A stretch of DNA of 64,000 nt from Verrucomicrobium sp. BvORR034. Its GTDB lineage: Bacteria > Verrucomicrobiota > Verrucomicrobiia > Verrucomicrobiales > Verrucomicrobiaceae. Shown here in pieces: positions 50,513 to 59,048 of this stretch. A program made the translations under genes and the position numbers. The notes under the pieces were generated by a model. It was not told where the DNA came from. It worked only from the letters and a program-made list of their open reading frames with translations, and made no database searches. Each line of letters begins with the position of its first letter. Position 1 is the stretch's first letter. Where the stretch lies: the NCBI RefSeq assembly GCF_000739635.1, contig NZ_BATQ01000125.1, forward strand, positions 56,245 to 120,244, given 5' to 3'.

Positions 50513-53188
50513 CTAAACAGTTTTGCGAAATGCCCCTCTCACCACATTTCCTACTTGCCGCGGTCGTCGCACCACTGGCATGGCGGGAGCTTTTCTAAGA
50601 CCGAGCCAGCCCGGTTTCTTCTTGGCCACCAGAGTGGCCAAGCCCGCACCCAGCACCCCTGCGGTAGCCACACCAGCCCCCCAGAGCTTGCGCTCGTTGC
50701 CCACTTCTTCATACCACTCTTTCTCCCTGCGTTGCCTGGAGCGAGATCCTGGGGCAAACACCCGGGCAGATTTCCCCCGGGGATCCCGCACATCCCACCC
50801 CGCTTCGGCCGCCACCTCGTCAAACTGATACACGGGGGACCCGCCTCCCACCATCAGGGCCGTCACTCGTTCGAACAGGCCATCCAGCCTTGAGAGGCCC
50901 ACCTGGTTCTGCCAATGCCTTGCCCTGTTCTTCACGTTCTCAGTCACCGCATTGACGTGCTTTCGCACCACCGGGTTGCGCTTGTACAACACGCCACTGC
51001 CCACGAGGGCGGCAGTCGTGGCCAGCTCCTTGGCATGGCGGGCAAACCAGGGCTTCTCCCATTCCCGTTTCACCGGCCGACCAGAGGCATCGCGCCCCCT
51101 GGGCTTGCCTCTGATGACGTCACCGGCATCCTTGACCATTCCCGTGGCCCGCCCGCCCCAGCGGGTCACCGCCTTGGCCTGGCCGTGCACGGCGCTGGCC
51201 GCATCCAGGAGGGACGCATCCTTGGGCACACTGATATCCACGCTGCGCTTCCCGCGGCCGTCCATCTTGGTGCCATAGGCCTGCTTGTTGCCGGTCATCA
51301 CATCCCACGCAGAGACGTGCCGTCCCTGGGCATCGAGGTACTCACCCCGGGCGAATTGGACAGGCTCGCCGGTGACCTCCTTCTTTCGCTTTTGCCTCCA
51401 GGAGCTCAACCCAGATGCCGCGCCCTGCAGCAGCCCAAGAGTGGCCGCCCCCGTCAATACGGTCTTGGGGTGCTTCTTGATTTCTCTCCCAGCGATCCTC
51501 GCCACCTTTTTGATGGCGGTCCACCGTTCATGACGGGTCGCCCCACCCATGCGATCTCCCGCCACCCTCAGCAGTTTCCCGGCTTTGGCCTGGCCCTCCT
51601 CTGGCAGCTTGCGCAGCGCATTGGCAGCACCTACGGCCGCACCACCTGCAGCTCCTGCAGCGGCCCCCTGCAGAGCGCTCCTGCCCACCGTGGGTTCATC
51701 CGTGCGGACAGCAAACCTCGTGGTCCTGCTCCGGTCTCCCATCTCGGCAGTTGTTTCCTTGCTCTTCTTGCGGTCACGAGCCATCTGCAGGCCTTTTGCC
51801 GCCACCCCGGTCAGCACCGCTCCTGCCAGGGCGCCCGCGCCTACTTGGCGCAATTGGCGGCTCACGACGGGTCGGGTACCTGTGCGGGCATGCTCGGTCC
51901 AATGCTGGCAATTGTTGGTGAGCAGGCAATAGTTCCAGGGCTTGCCAGTGCCCTTCATCGCGCGGGTTGCCGCTCGCTTGGAGGGCTTGCCATCCAACAC
52001 TTTCCAAGTCTGCCCCTTGGGCCATTGGTTCTGGGGAATCACATGGGTGCGGGACGGCGTATTGCGGGAGAGCCCGCGGTGAAACACCTCCGCCACCTTC
52101 TTATCACCTACACCGATCCCCTCGTGCTGGATGAAAGGCCACTTCGTGCGCCGCACGACTCGTTTCCCGGTCAGATCCTCTCCAGCCGCAACAGCACGTC
52201 CGGGCAGATAGAGGCCTCCAGCAGCGGCTCCCGCCAGAGCTCCGCCCCCGGCAGCAGCAGCGGCACCAGTCTTCTTTTCATCGAACCCGGTCGTGGCACC
52301 TGCCGCCTGCAGCATCATGGATTTGCCGATCCAGCGCCCGGGTGCCGTGGCAACGCGGGCCAGCCTCGACTTCCATCCCGTGCCCATCACTGCCGGCAGT
52401 TTCTTGCCCAGGAAACGAGTCCCGGGTTTGCTGCCCAGCCTTGAGGGTTGTGCGGCACGCTCCCGCCACCGCTTCATGGTACCCTCACGGCGGGCGGCCT
52501 TCTCCAGCTTGCGTCCCACAGGCTTGGCCACGCTGTTGATGTTGCGGGTCGTCTCCCCCACGTCGGCCGCCAGCTTCTTGGCTGTCTGGCTGACCTGGTC
52601 GGCGGTGCCTTGGATCTTGGCTCCCACGGGCTTCACATCCCGTTCCCAGGTGCGCTGCAACCAGGGTTTCACCTCCCCCAGAGTCTCATTGGCTTTCTTC
52701 GCCACCCGCCGCACTGCCAGGATGCCCCCCACCCCGGCACCGATGCTCACCGCATCCTTGGCGATGGCCACGCGGTCTCTGATTTTCGCTTCCCCTCCCT
52801 CCGGAGGCAGCACTTCAAAGTGCCAGTCCCCACCGCTGGCCACCGTTGCACCGGTGGTCGTACGCTTCTTGGGATCCATGAGCGCCCCCGCTGCAGCACC
52901 GATGGCCGTACCCACCCGTGCCCCTCGGAAGCCACTCTTGCCCGCATACAGCATGCCCCCAAGAAATCCACCGCCGGTACCGGTAACAAGCGCGTTCTTG
53001 AGGCGGGACTTGCCGCGGTTCCAGTTCCGGTCGGACTTCCTGTCGGTCATGGCCTTCCCAGCGACGATTCCAGCCGCGCCAGCGGCCGCCCCTACCAGGG
53101 CAGCCTTGCCATGCTTTCGCCAGGCCTTACGGCCCGCAGTGACGAGAGTATTGACGAGCGGGGGTTGGGGAGAGGGAGTGGTAACCAT
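50513..53188 (-). CDS. large glycine-zipper protein with LRAT/NlpC-P60-like domain
   Basis: 891 aa, basic, with many Gly/Ala membrane-like segments (around residues 30-45, 75-105, 310-330, 460-480, 530-550, 615-630 and 855-880). Embedded at residues ~345-440 is an LRAT-like papain-fold core: FIQHEGIGVGD with His355, EVFHRG with His370, and TNNCQHWTEHARTG with Cys427, the H..H..NC(E/Q)H(F/W) signature of lecithin-retinol-acyltransferase-like enzymes. These act on acyl chains or amide bonds. Such a domain in a membrane-seeking phage protein suggests an ejection or envelope-modifying protein. The C-terminal motif (YQFDEVAAEAGWDVRD, RREKEWYEE) is close to a second membrane segment. No paralogue with the enzyme domain is in view. 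Confidence 0.7.
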   Translation of the reverse strand: MVTTPSPQPPLVNTLVTAGRKAWRKHGKAALVGAAAGAAGIVAGKAMTDRKSDRNWNRGKSRLKNALVTGTGGGFLGGMLYAGKSGFRGARVGTAIGAAAGALMDPKKRTTTGATVASGGDWHFEVLPPEGGEAKIRDRVAIAKDAVSIGAGVGGILAVRRVAKKANETLGEVKPWLQRTWERDVKPVGAKIQGTADQVSQTAKKLAADVGETTRNINSVAKPVGRKLEKAARREGTMKRWRERAAQPSRLGSKPGTRFLGKKLPAVMGTGWKSRLARVATAPGRWIGKSMMLQAAGATTGFDEKKTGAAAAAGGGALAGAAAGGLYLPGRAVAAGEDLTGKRVVRRTKWPFIQHEGIGVGDKKVAEVFHRGLSRNTPSRTHVIPQNQWPKGQTWKVLDGKPSKRAATRAMKGTGKPWNYCLLTNNCQHWTEHARTGTRPVVSRQLRQVGAGALAGAVLTGVAAKGLQMARDRKKSKETTAEMGDRSRTTRFAVRTDEPTVGRSALQGAAAGAAGGAAVGAANALRKLPEEGQAKAGKLLRVAGDRMGGATRHERWTAIKKVARIAGREIKKHPKTVLTGAATLGLLQGAASGLSSWRQKRKKEVTGEPVQFARGEYLDAQGRHVSAWDVMTGNKQAYGTKMDGRGKRSVDISVPKDASLLDAASAVHGQAKAVTRWGGRATGMVKDAGDVIRGKPRGRDASGRPVKREWEKPWFARHAKELATTAALVGSGVLYKRNPVVRKHVNAVTENVKNRARHWQNQVGLSRLDGLFERVTALMVGGGSPVYQFDEVAAEAGWDVRDPRGKSARVFAPGSRSRQRREKEWYEEVGNERKLWGAGVATAGVLGAGLATLVAKKKPGWLGLRKAPAMPVVRRPRQVGNVVRGAFRKTV

Positions 53189-53203
53189 TCCCCTCCCGCT
53201 TTG

Positions 53204-53827
53204 TCACCCCACCTCAGCGCCGATGATGCGGGACATCGTCTCATCGAGATAGCTGTCTGAGAACCATTCCGAATGTCCAAACGGGCGGTGGATCACGTTC
53301 ACCACCCGGTTGTGTCCCACCGGTCCCTGTCGGCCCAGAGTACCGTACCCCAGCAGTTTGCCGACCCAGGATCCCGCCAGCCACAACGCCCAATCCGCAT
53401 CCGCGACATAGACGTGAATCGACCCGATCCGGTCCCCGGCTGCGTTGAGCCCATTCTTTGCGAAGTCGGACTCGCAAGCCGCCGACACCAGGTGCAGATC
53501 CCGCACCCGGGGCCAGCCCATGGCGGCCAGGGTATCCAGGATGACGTCGCATCCGTTCGAGTGGCCCACCAAGGTGACCTCCCAGTCCTGCTTGTAGTAA
53601 AACTCCAGCATGCGCTGCAGCTTCTGCGCCCGGTCCTTCTGTCCGAGCGCCCGGCTCAACAGAGGGCCGGAGAAGTACTCCAGGCGTTCTGCCACCAGCT
53701 GGCAGCCATGTTGCGAGACTGCCGGTGACCACAGGTGTGTCCAGGTGACTCCTCGACCCGTCCAGTTGCGGCTGTTTCCCGGTACCGTCATGATGCCGTT
53801 CACCATCACCACCACCCGCCGCTTCAT
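53204..53827 (-). CDS. alpha/beta hydrolase-like protein (lipase/esterase type)
   Basis: 207 aa from ATG 53827, overlapping the upstream protease gene stop by 4 bp. The N-terminal strand RVVVMVNGIM (oxyanion-type NG), nucleophile motif VGHSNGCD with Ser90, and a late GHSEWF histidine fit an alpha/beta hydrolase. The acid may be Asp139 in YVADADW. No signal peptide is seen. It lies between the matrixin-like protease and the giant LRAT-type protein, so this block may hold enzymes acting on host envelope components. Substrate unknown. Confidence 0.78.
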   Translation of the reverse strand: MKRRVVVMVNGIMTVPGNSRNWTGRGVTWTHLWSPAVSQHGCQLVAERLEYFSGPLLSRALGQKDRAQKLQRMLEFYYKQDWEVTLVGHSNGCDVILDTLAAMGWPRVRDLHLVSAACESDFAKNGLNAAGDRIGSIHVYVADADWALWLAGSWVGKLLGYGTLGRQGPVGHNRVVNVIHRPFGHSEWFSDSYLDETMSRIIGAEVG

Positions 53828-54351
53828 GCGTCCTCCTTCCGGTACAGATCCGCGAGCCGCTGCAGATCCTGCCGGGAGGGGGCATTGATCAGCCCGGAAT
53901 CTTCCGGGTGGGTGAGCATGGCAGACTTGAAATCCTGCTCCTGGCTCACATGCGGCAAGCCCAGCACATGCCCTACTTCGTGGATGGCAATGGTCAGGAG
54001 ATCGAACCGCTGGCCCGGGAAGAAGGACCGTCGAATCCCGTCCCACCACCCCACTTTGCGAGACGAGGGATTCCAGGCCACCTGGTCACTCATCACGATG
54101 CGCCACCGCTGCTGGCCGTGGGACTTGAGCTGCTCTGCAAACCCCAAAACGGTCTCAGTTTGCCCACGAGCCACCCGGTGGCTCACGTCATCGAGCACTA
54201 CATCGATGAAGTGACTCGCACGGCTCTGCGGTCGCGTCTCCAGCCCCCAGCTTTCAACGGCACGAAGAAAGGTGTTGCGCCATGGAGTTTCGAGGTCGCG
54301 GGCCAGATGGCTGGTACGCAGGCAAAGAGTGGGAAGTCCGGGATGGGTCAT
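53824..54351 (-). CDS. matrixin-like zinc metallopeptidase
   Basis: 175 aa from ATG 54351. The metzincin zinc motif HEVGHVLGLPH gives His124, Glu125, His128 and His134, and a Met-turn candidate follows in FKSAMLTHPE. The preceding WWDGIRR and LLTIAI stretch are typical of matrixin-type domains. There is no propeptide or signal peptide. It would be released on lysis or carried in the virion. The start region overlaps the promoter zone of the plus-strand gene at 54421. Confidence 0.85.
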   Translation of the reverse strand: MTHPGLPTLCLRTSHLARDLETPWRNTFLRAVESWGLETRPQSRASHFIDVVLDDVSHRVARGQTETVLGFAEQLKSHGQQRWRIVMSDQVAWNPSSRKVGWWDGIRRSFFPGQRFDLLTIAIHEVGHVLGLPHVSQEQDFKSAMLTHPEDSGLINAPSRQDLQRLADLYRKEDA

Positions 54352-54420
54352 AGCCTCTCGGCGGATGTCACCCTGCAAGAAGAGCTTGACCTAAGTGCAA
54401 CCCCTCCCAAGCATGCTGAT

Positions 54421-55311
54421 ATGCGAGCGCCCGCCACCACCCAACCAAAGGTCTTCAGCTTTGTCCTGATGCCGTTCGATAAATCTTTCAACGACATCTA
54501 CCGCCTTGGCATCAAGGAGGCCTGCAAGGCAACCAGAGTGTATTGTGAGCGAGTGGATGAACAAGATTACCACGAACGCATTTTGGATCGGATCTACAAC
54601 CAGATCTCAAAGGCCGATTTTGTTATTGCGGACATGACGGGAAAAAACCCCAACGTCTTCTATGAAGTTGGCTATGCGCACGCACTCGGCAAACGGGTAA
54701 TCCTCCTCACTCAAAGAGCTGAGGACATTCCTTTCGATTTAAAACACTTCCCGCACATCATCTATGGAGACAATGGAGACAGCATAAGTGAACTAAAGAC
54801 GCAACTGGGCAAAAAAATTAAGTCACTCTTGCTCAACAAGTCGGCACCATCCATCTCAGCTAGCGACGGATTGGATATCTGGATCAACGGAATGCGAAAC
54901 AAACCTGTCATCGACTACCCGTTGCCTCCGCACAATAGGACAATAATTGTCTCACTGCAAAACAACTCCGGCAGGATTCACGAGCACGGCGAAAGCAAGG
55001 CAGGGTTTCTTGTGAAGAGAAACTCAGTGAGTCTAGTTTGCATCCTAACTACAATTTGGGCAGAGGACAAAGAAATCAACAATTACTTGACCCTGCCAAA
55101 CGGGGACCTGCTATTCCGCCATAAGGAAGTCCCAAGGCTTTTCCCCGAAGAGACATACAACTTTGAACTAGATCTTCACCACCATTCGGGCTGGCCAAAA
55201 GAGGATAAGTTGGTCGATTTTAGACTATATACATCCACGGGAGTTCGTGATCAAACACTCCGATTTTATGCAGTAAATGTACCAGACCCGTTGGATTTCT
55301 TGAAAGCTTAA
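54421..55311 (+). CDS. nucleoside 2-deoxyribosyltransferase/TIR-like protein, candidate defence moron
   Basis: 296 aa from ATG 54421 (ATG 54346 is an alternative that overlaps the protease gene). Residues ~10-130 read as a TIR/NDT-type Rossmann fold: FSFVLMPFDKSFNDIYRLGI, RILDRIYNQISKADFVIADM, then TGKNPNVFYEVGYAHALGKR, where NVFYEVGYAHA with its Glu is the key motif. Residues ~150-290 form a beta-rich second domain. The fold is that of nucleotide- or NAD-cleaving enzymes used in anti-phage defence and in nucleotide signalling. It is plus strand inside the minus late cluster and clearly AT-richer than its neighbours, so it is a cargo gene. TTGACC at 54386 may be its -35. Confidence 0.82.
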   Translation: MRAPATTQPKVFSFVLMPFDKSFNDIYRLGIKEACKATRVYCERVDEQDYHERILDRIYNQISKADFVIADMTGKNPNVFYEVGYAHALGKRVILLTQRAEDIPFDLKHFPHIIYGDNGDSISELKTQLGKKIKSLLLNKSAPSISASDGLDIWINGMRNKPVIDYPLPPHNRTIIVSLQNNSGRIHEHGESKAGFLVKRNSVSLVCILTTIWAEDKEINNYLTLPNGDLLFRHKEVPRLFPEETYNFELDLHHHSGWPKEDKLVDFRLYTSTGVRDQTLRFYAVNVPDPLDFLKA

Positions 55312-55336
55312 GTTTCCCAGCAATGCCTGCTGAGAA

Positions 55337-55831
55337 TCAACCTTCCCCCTTCCCGAAGCGTGCCCGCTCTGCGACATCGTTGATGGCGTTCTCCGCAATG
55401 GCCGGAGCCTTTTTGAAGAACTTGTCCACCACCGCGGCCGCCAGGGCATACCCGGCGAGACCAAAGGCGAACCCCGCCCCGCACACGACAATGGGATCAA
55501 GAGACAACTCCTTGATCCAGGGGTGGGCGTAAGTGCCAATCCTGGGGCCCACCACTCCCATGACGATCGCCCCGATCGCCCTGCCAAACACCAGCTTGAG
55601 CTGCTCACTGCGCCGGTTGAGTGCAAAGGCCATCGCACTGGCCAGCAGTGCGCCCGCCAGAGGCATGGTGCTCCACATCATGACGTTCTCTTTGGCGCTC
55701 ACGATCTCTCGGGCGATTTCCTTGGCCATTTCCGACTGTCCCAACGTAGGCGACAGATAGCCAGCCAGGGGGCCAGTGGAGTACACTGCCATCGCAGCGG
55801 CAACGGTGATGAAGAAGGCAGTAGTGGTCAT
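55337..55831 (-). CDS. small multi-pass membrane protein, holin candidate
   Basis: 164 aa from ATG 55831. The N-terminus TTTAFFITVAAAMAVYS and three further hydrophobic segments (MPLAGALLASAMAFAL; AIGAIVMGVVG; PIVVCGAGFAFGLAGYALA) give four membrane spans. The C-terminal tail is charged (KFFKKAPAIAENAINDVAER). Size and topology fit a phage holin, and the downstream order (portal, then lysis-type genes) is compatible. There is no homologue motif to prove it. Confidence 0.55.
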   Translation of the reverse strand: MTTTAFFITVAAAMAVYSTGPLAGYLSPTLGQSEMAKEIAREIVSAKENVMMWSTMPLAGALLASAMAFALNRRSEQLKLVFGRAIGAIVMGVVGPRIGTYAHPWIKELSLDPIVVCGAGFAFGLAGYALAAAVVDKFFKKAPAIAENAINDVAERARFGKGEG

Positions 55832-55948
55832 GGCAGCGTGGGAGTGTCGGGATTCAGGTGGGCAAGGGCAATGAGGAGCCCGGCGACCTGGGAGGACGGG
55901 CAACGAGCGGTGTGTGATGGAAGCAGACATGTCATCATGGGGTTGGGA

Positions 55949-57691
55949 TTACTCTTCTGGCGTCGTGGTGGAGGCCGTCTGGCTCGCCGGCACCATGGAC
56001 GCAGCCTCTTCGTAGGAAATGCCATACCAGGCCATCAGTGTGCCGAGGGTCTGGTCGTAGGTCACCTGGCCCAGGTTGTATTGCTTGAGCAGGTCCAGCA
56101 TGGGCCGGATGGCTTTGGGGTCATAGGAGGCCATCAGCCCTGCAGGCGGTGGGGGCGCACCTGGGGCCGGGTCATTGGGGTCAGGGGGCATCGCATCTGG
56201 GCTACCCCGCTCATTCATCGCCGCCAACAGAGCGGTGGGCTGCTGCTTGCTCTGGTCCAGGAGCTCTATCGGCACCTCGGTCTCCTTGGAGACCGCCTGC
56301 TTGATCTTGACCTCTTGCGCCTGGGTCCGTGTAAGCTGCTCGAAGTCGCCGCCGTTGCGCTCGATCTCATCCGTGGCTGTGGTCAGACCATTCTGGATGG
56401 CGATGACGCGGGCCTGGGTATCATTGAGTATATCAGAACTGATGCGGGGGCCCCAGTTCCACTTGCCCCGTTTGTAGTGTTTGTGCGGCGGGATCTCGCC
56501 ATTGGCAATACCACGACGCAGCACACCGTCTTTCCACCGGTCCAGCATCTGGGTCTCAATAAACTTCCTGTCGTAGTCAAAGCGGTGGTCCGCATACCTC
56601 GTTTCCAGCCGGGCGGTCACCCCGCCAAACGCCGCCAGATCCCACAGAAAGGAATAGGGCAGGTCCAGCCCCAGGGCGATCTCGCGGATCTTCACTTGCA
56701 CAAAGTTCAGGAAAGCACCGCTCGGCCGCTGCGTGGTGGGGGCGGCTTGGAACTCCGTCCCATCCGGAAGCTTCACGATCTGCGCGTCCCGCGCTTTCAT
56801 GAAGTGCAGCCCCGTGGTAGCATCCTTCCCGTCCCAGGCGTCTGCCCCGTGCTGGTTGTATGGGTTCGAGGTCTTGATGAACCCTGCAAAGCTTGCCGCG
56901 TACTTGATGCCCAGCATGTCGTACTGGAACACCTCGTACAGATCACGGATGGACGGCATCACCGTCGCCAGCGGCGAGTGGCCCCGATACTGCCCCAGAC
57001 GAAAGGCGTCCCACAAGTGGATGAACCGAGAGGCTGCTACATCCTCCTTGTGGTTGTATTGGTTTGTCCTCGTTCTCTCATACAACCGGTAGTGCACCGG
57101 CTGCTTGAGATCATTGATCACCACCCCACCGATCTCATTCTCACTGCTGCTCTGGGCGCGCAGCACGTCCCCAATTTGGTCGGCCTCAAAGCTCTGCAGA
57201 CGCAAGTCTCCAGCATCCTCTGAGAGCACGAAGCCCGAGTCCCCATCCCGCCACTTCCCGCGATATCCCAGCTCTGCCAGCTTATCGAGGCCATGGCGGT
57301 TGGTCATGTCGGCCTTTTTCGCCTTTTCCTCAATAAAGTCCTCGTAGACCTGATTGATCACCTTGTCCCCGGTCAGTCCCTGGTACCGCAATCGCGGCAC
57401 GGCAAAGTGGGCGACACGGTTCAACACACCCCGGGTGAAGGGAATGTTGAGCTCCTGGTCCCGCGCTTCCCAGACCAGCTTGATGCGCTCCTGCTCCATG
57501 CGCATCGTGTTGGGCGATGCGTTGTGGAAAAGCCCCCCGCTGCCGCCGCGGGAGTGTTTCGCACTGACGGCATGATACCCGAACTCCGTCAGGTGTTGCC
57601 GGGAGATCAGGTTCGTAAGCGCCTGCTTGGGCGCAAAGTATCCCAGAACCCGGTCAAAGAGGTTCAAGGAGGAAGAGCGGTCGGAGGACAT
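55949..57691 (-). CDS. phage portal protein (lambda gpB-type)
   Basis: 580 aa from ATG 57691, preceded by GGAGGGGGA. The lambda-type portal motif is SPNTMRMEQERIKLVWEARD. MLGIKYAASFAGFIKTSNPY, GEIPPHKHYKRGKWNWGP, and the region FVQVKIREIALGLDLPYSFL with GGVTARLETRYADHRFDYD are conserved portal features. It forms the dodecameric ring for DNA packaging and head-tail joining. In lambda the order is terminase, gpW, portal, protease; here no terminase is seen upstream, and the region to the right (57717-61323) has small and lysis-type genes instead. Confidence 0.92.
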   Translation of the reverse strand: MSSDRSSSLNLFDRVLGYFAPKQALTNLISRQHLTEFGYHAVSAKHSRGGSGGLFHNASPNTMRMEQERIKLVWEARDQELNIPFTRGVLNRVAHFAVPRLRYQGLTGDKVINQVYEDFIEEKAKKADMTNRHGLDKLAELGYRGKWRDGDSGFVLSEDAGDLRLQSFEADQIGDVLRAQSSSENEIGGVVINDLKQPVHYRLYERTRTNQYNHKEDVAASRFIHLWDAFRLGQYRGHSPLATVMPSIRDLYEVFQYDMLGIKYAASFAGFIKTSNPYNQHGADAWDGKDATTGLHFMKARDAQIVKLPDGTEFQAAPTTQRPSGAFLNFVQVKIREIALGLDLPYSFLWDLAAFGGVTARLETRYADHRFDYDRKFIETQMLDRWKDGVLRRGIANGEIPPHKHYKRGKWNWGPRISSDILNDTQARVIAIQNGLTTATDEIERNGGDFEQLTRTQAQEVKIKQAVSKETEVPIELLDQSKQQPTALLAAMNERGSPDAMPPDPNDPAPGAPPPPAGLMASYDPKAIRPMLDLLKQYNLGQVTYDQTLGTLMAWYGISYEEAASMVPASQTASTTTPEE

Positions 57692-57716
57692 TCCCCCTCC
57701 GCCCTCTGTCACCTAC

Positions 57717-57923
57717 CTAACCAGAGAGGTCGCGAATGTCCCGCTCTGCGCTCGCTGCCATCTGTCTCAGCAGCGGACAGGATTCCTCTGCCAGACTGTC
57801 ACAAAATGCTGTAAGTGCCGCACACGTGGCATCCCGAGTCCGGTCATCCCACACCACCTTCCTGCCATTCACCTGAGGCTTTTTGCCCCGGTTGCCAACG
57901 CGCCTCACACGATAGATGCTCAT
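57717..57923 (-). CDS. small phage protein upstream of portal
   Basis: 68 aa, 25 bp upstream of the portal start. RVRRVGNRGKKPQVNGRKVV forms a basic N-terminus; LTAFCDSLAEESCPLLRQMA is a helix with two cysteines. The position is that of lambda gpW, the head-tail joining protein, but the sequence is not recognisably gpW. Preceded by an AT-rich 106-bp gap with a possible promoter. Confidence 0.55.
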   Translation of the reverse strand: MSIYRVRRVGNRGKKPQVNGRKVVWDDRTRDATCAALTAFCDSLAEESCPLLRQMAASAERDIRDLSG

Positions 57924-58029
57924 GGTCCGCCTTCCTTTTTTGCAACAAATTCTGGACCAATGACCTCTTTTTGCACTTCATTTATTCAGGATACAGAATC
58001 TACGTACAACCTTAGTGCAACATAATGTG
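57924..58029 (-). promoter_or_regulatory. AT-rich gap, possible promoter for the portal block
   Basis: A 106-bp gap that is distinctly AT-rich within GC-rich late genes. On the minus strand, TTGTAC is followed 17 nt later by AATAAA, a plausible -35/-10 pair, and AAGGAAGG lies before the 57923 start. Similar TAAGTGCAAC-type sequence occurs near 54393 at the start of the plus-strand moron. A second promoter here would let portal and capsid genes be read separately from the right-hand genes. Confidence 0.4.
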
Positions 58030-58305
58030 TTATGACCGGAGAGAGAGAGGAGCATAGACCCCTTTCTCAATCCGTTTCCAATAACCGGCATAGGCACCCT
58101 GGCACATCATCACGCGGATCACGTTGCACTTCTTCTTCAGTTCCTCGGGGCTGAGGCCTGCATTGGCGGTGATTTCCTTAACCACATCATCAGCCCGCAT
58201 TTCCCCACGCTCAGCGAGCAACGCCACGACGGCATCCCGCAGCGGTGAGGGCCGCTGGGCACGGGGTGCATTGGAAGCTTTGATCTCGTTCTTGGCAGTC
58301 GTCAT
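58030..58305 (-). CDS. small winged-helix-like phage protein
   Basis: 91 aa, basic N-terminus. The body (PLRDAVVALLAERGEMRADD, ANAGLSPEELKKKCNVIRVM) is laid out like a winged-helix HTH with a C-terminal hairpin (YWKRIEKGVYAPL). It could be a DNA-binding accessory, or a small terminase-type protein. ATGA overlap with the next gene upstream (58302-58550). Confidence 0.55.
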   Translation of the reverse strand: MTTAKNEIKASNAPRAQRPSPLRDAVVALLAERGEMRADDVVKEITANAGLSPEELKKKCNVIRVMMCQGAYAGYWKRIEKGVYAPLSLRS

Positions 58306-58550
58306 AATCCCAGGGCGTTCTGCATCGCCTTTTGAGCGGCGTGTTTTCCGGACTTTTTTGCGATATCGATAATTTCAGCCATCAGTTGTGGCAGTTGCGG
58401 CACGGCCGCAGATTCCAGGTCGAAAGTTACTTCATGCGGTCCCATCCAGGTGCAACGTCCGTAGTCGGGGTGCGAGTCATGCAGCCGAAAGCCCAGACTC
58501 TCCAACATAGCCCGCTGCGCGGCACAGGGTACCGCCTCAAACTCCCTCAA
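58302..58550 (-). CDS. small phage hypothetical protein
   Basis: 82 aa, with 4-bp overlaps with both neighbours. MREFEAVPCAAQRAMLESLG at the N-terminus, GRCTWMGPHEVTFDLESAAV in the middle and an alanine-rich C-terminal helix. No family is recognised. Co-translated with 58030 and 58547. Confidence 0.55.
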   Translation of the reverse strand: MREFEAVPCAAQRAMLESLGFRLHDSHPDYGRCTWMGPHEVTFDLESAAVPQLPQLMAEIIDIAKKSGKHAAQKAMQNALGL

Positions 58551-58972
58551 GCAGCAGCCTCGGTGATGAGATCCAGATGTCCCACCTTCTGGTAGGTGGT
58601 CATCCCGCTTTCTTCCAACGTTACCAGCACGGACTCCTGCAGGATCGGAGCAGCGGGCTTGGACTGGTCCAACACGGCGGGATCAAGGACGACCCGCCCC
58701 GTGTACCCTCGCCAACTGCGGGCGCGGTCATTGATCCGCACACGCGTGGTTTGAACAACGGCGGCTGGCACCGTCTCCCCCTCCGTCCAGATCGTAAAAT
58801 GCTGGGACGGGCTGGGAAACGGGAGAGGCGAGGGCGGTGATGGATCGTCTGCACCTTTCACCTCCGCAGCTGCCTGGTTGTTTGATTCCGAGGTGAGAGA
58901 CAGTTGCTGCCCATCCCCTTTGCTGCCGCTGGCCGCTCCGCCGTTTTTCTTGCTGGTTTTTTGCTCGCTCAT
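58547..58972 (-). CDS. phage hypothetical protein, disordered N-terminus
   Basis: 141 aa. The first ~55 residues are low-complexity Ser/Gly/Pro/Lys; the rest (HFTIWTEGETVPAAVVQTTR, SWRGYTGRVVLDPAVLDQ, ILQESVLVTLEESGMTTYQK) is beta-rich. No domain is recognised. It is first in a coupled set of three (58972-58030). Confidence 0.55.
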   Translation of the reverse strand: MSEQKTSKKNGGAASGSKGDGQQLSLTSESNNQAAAEVKGADDPSPPSPLPFPSPSQHFTIWTEGETVPAAVVQTTRVRINDRARSWRGYTGRVVLDPAVLDQSKPAAPILQESVLVTLEESGMTTYQKVGHLDLITEAAA

Positions 58973-59048
58973 CTTTGTGCGTGCTGCTGCACGTAGTTGT
59001 CTTCTCGGTCACGACTCATGAGGGAAAACTCTGGGGTAGAAGCCGGGA

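Noticed and set aside
50915..52444. 509-aa open frame on the plus strand
   Set aside because: Antisense to the 891-aa glycine-zipper gene; His/Pro/Ser-rich shadow of Gly/Ala/Arg codons.
55523..57223. 566-aa open frame on the plus strand
   Set aside because: Antisense to the portal and membrane protein genes; no motif.
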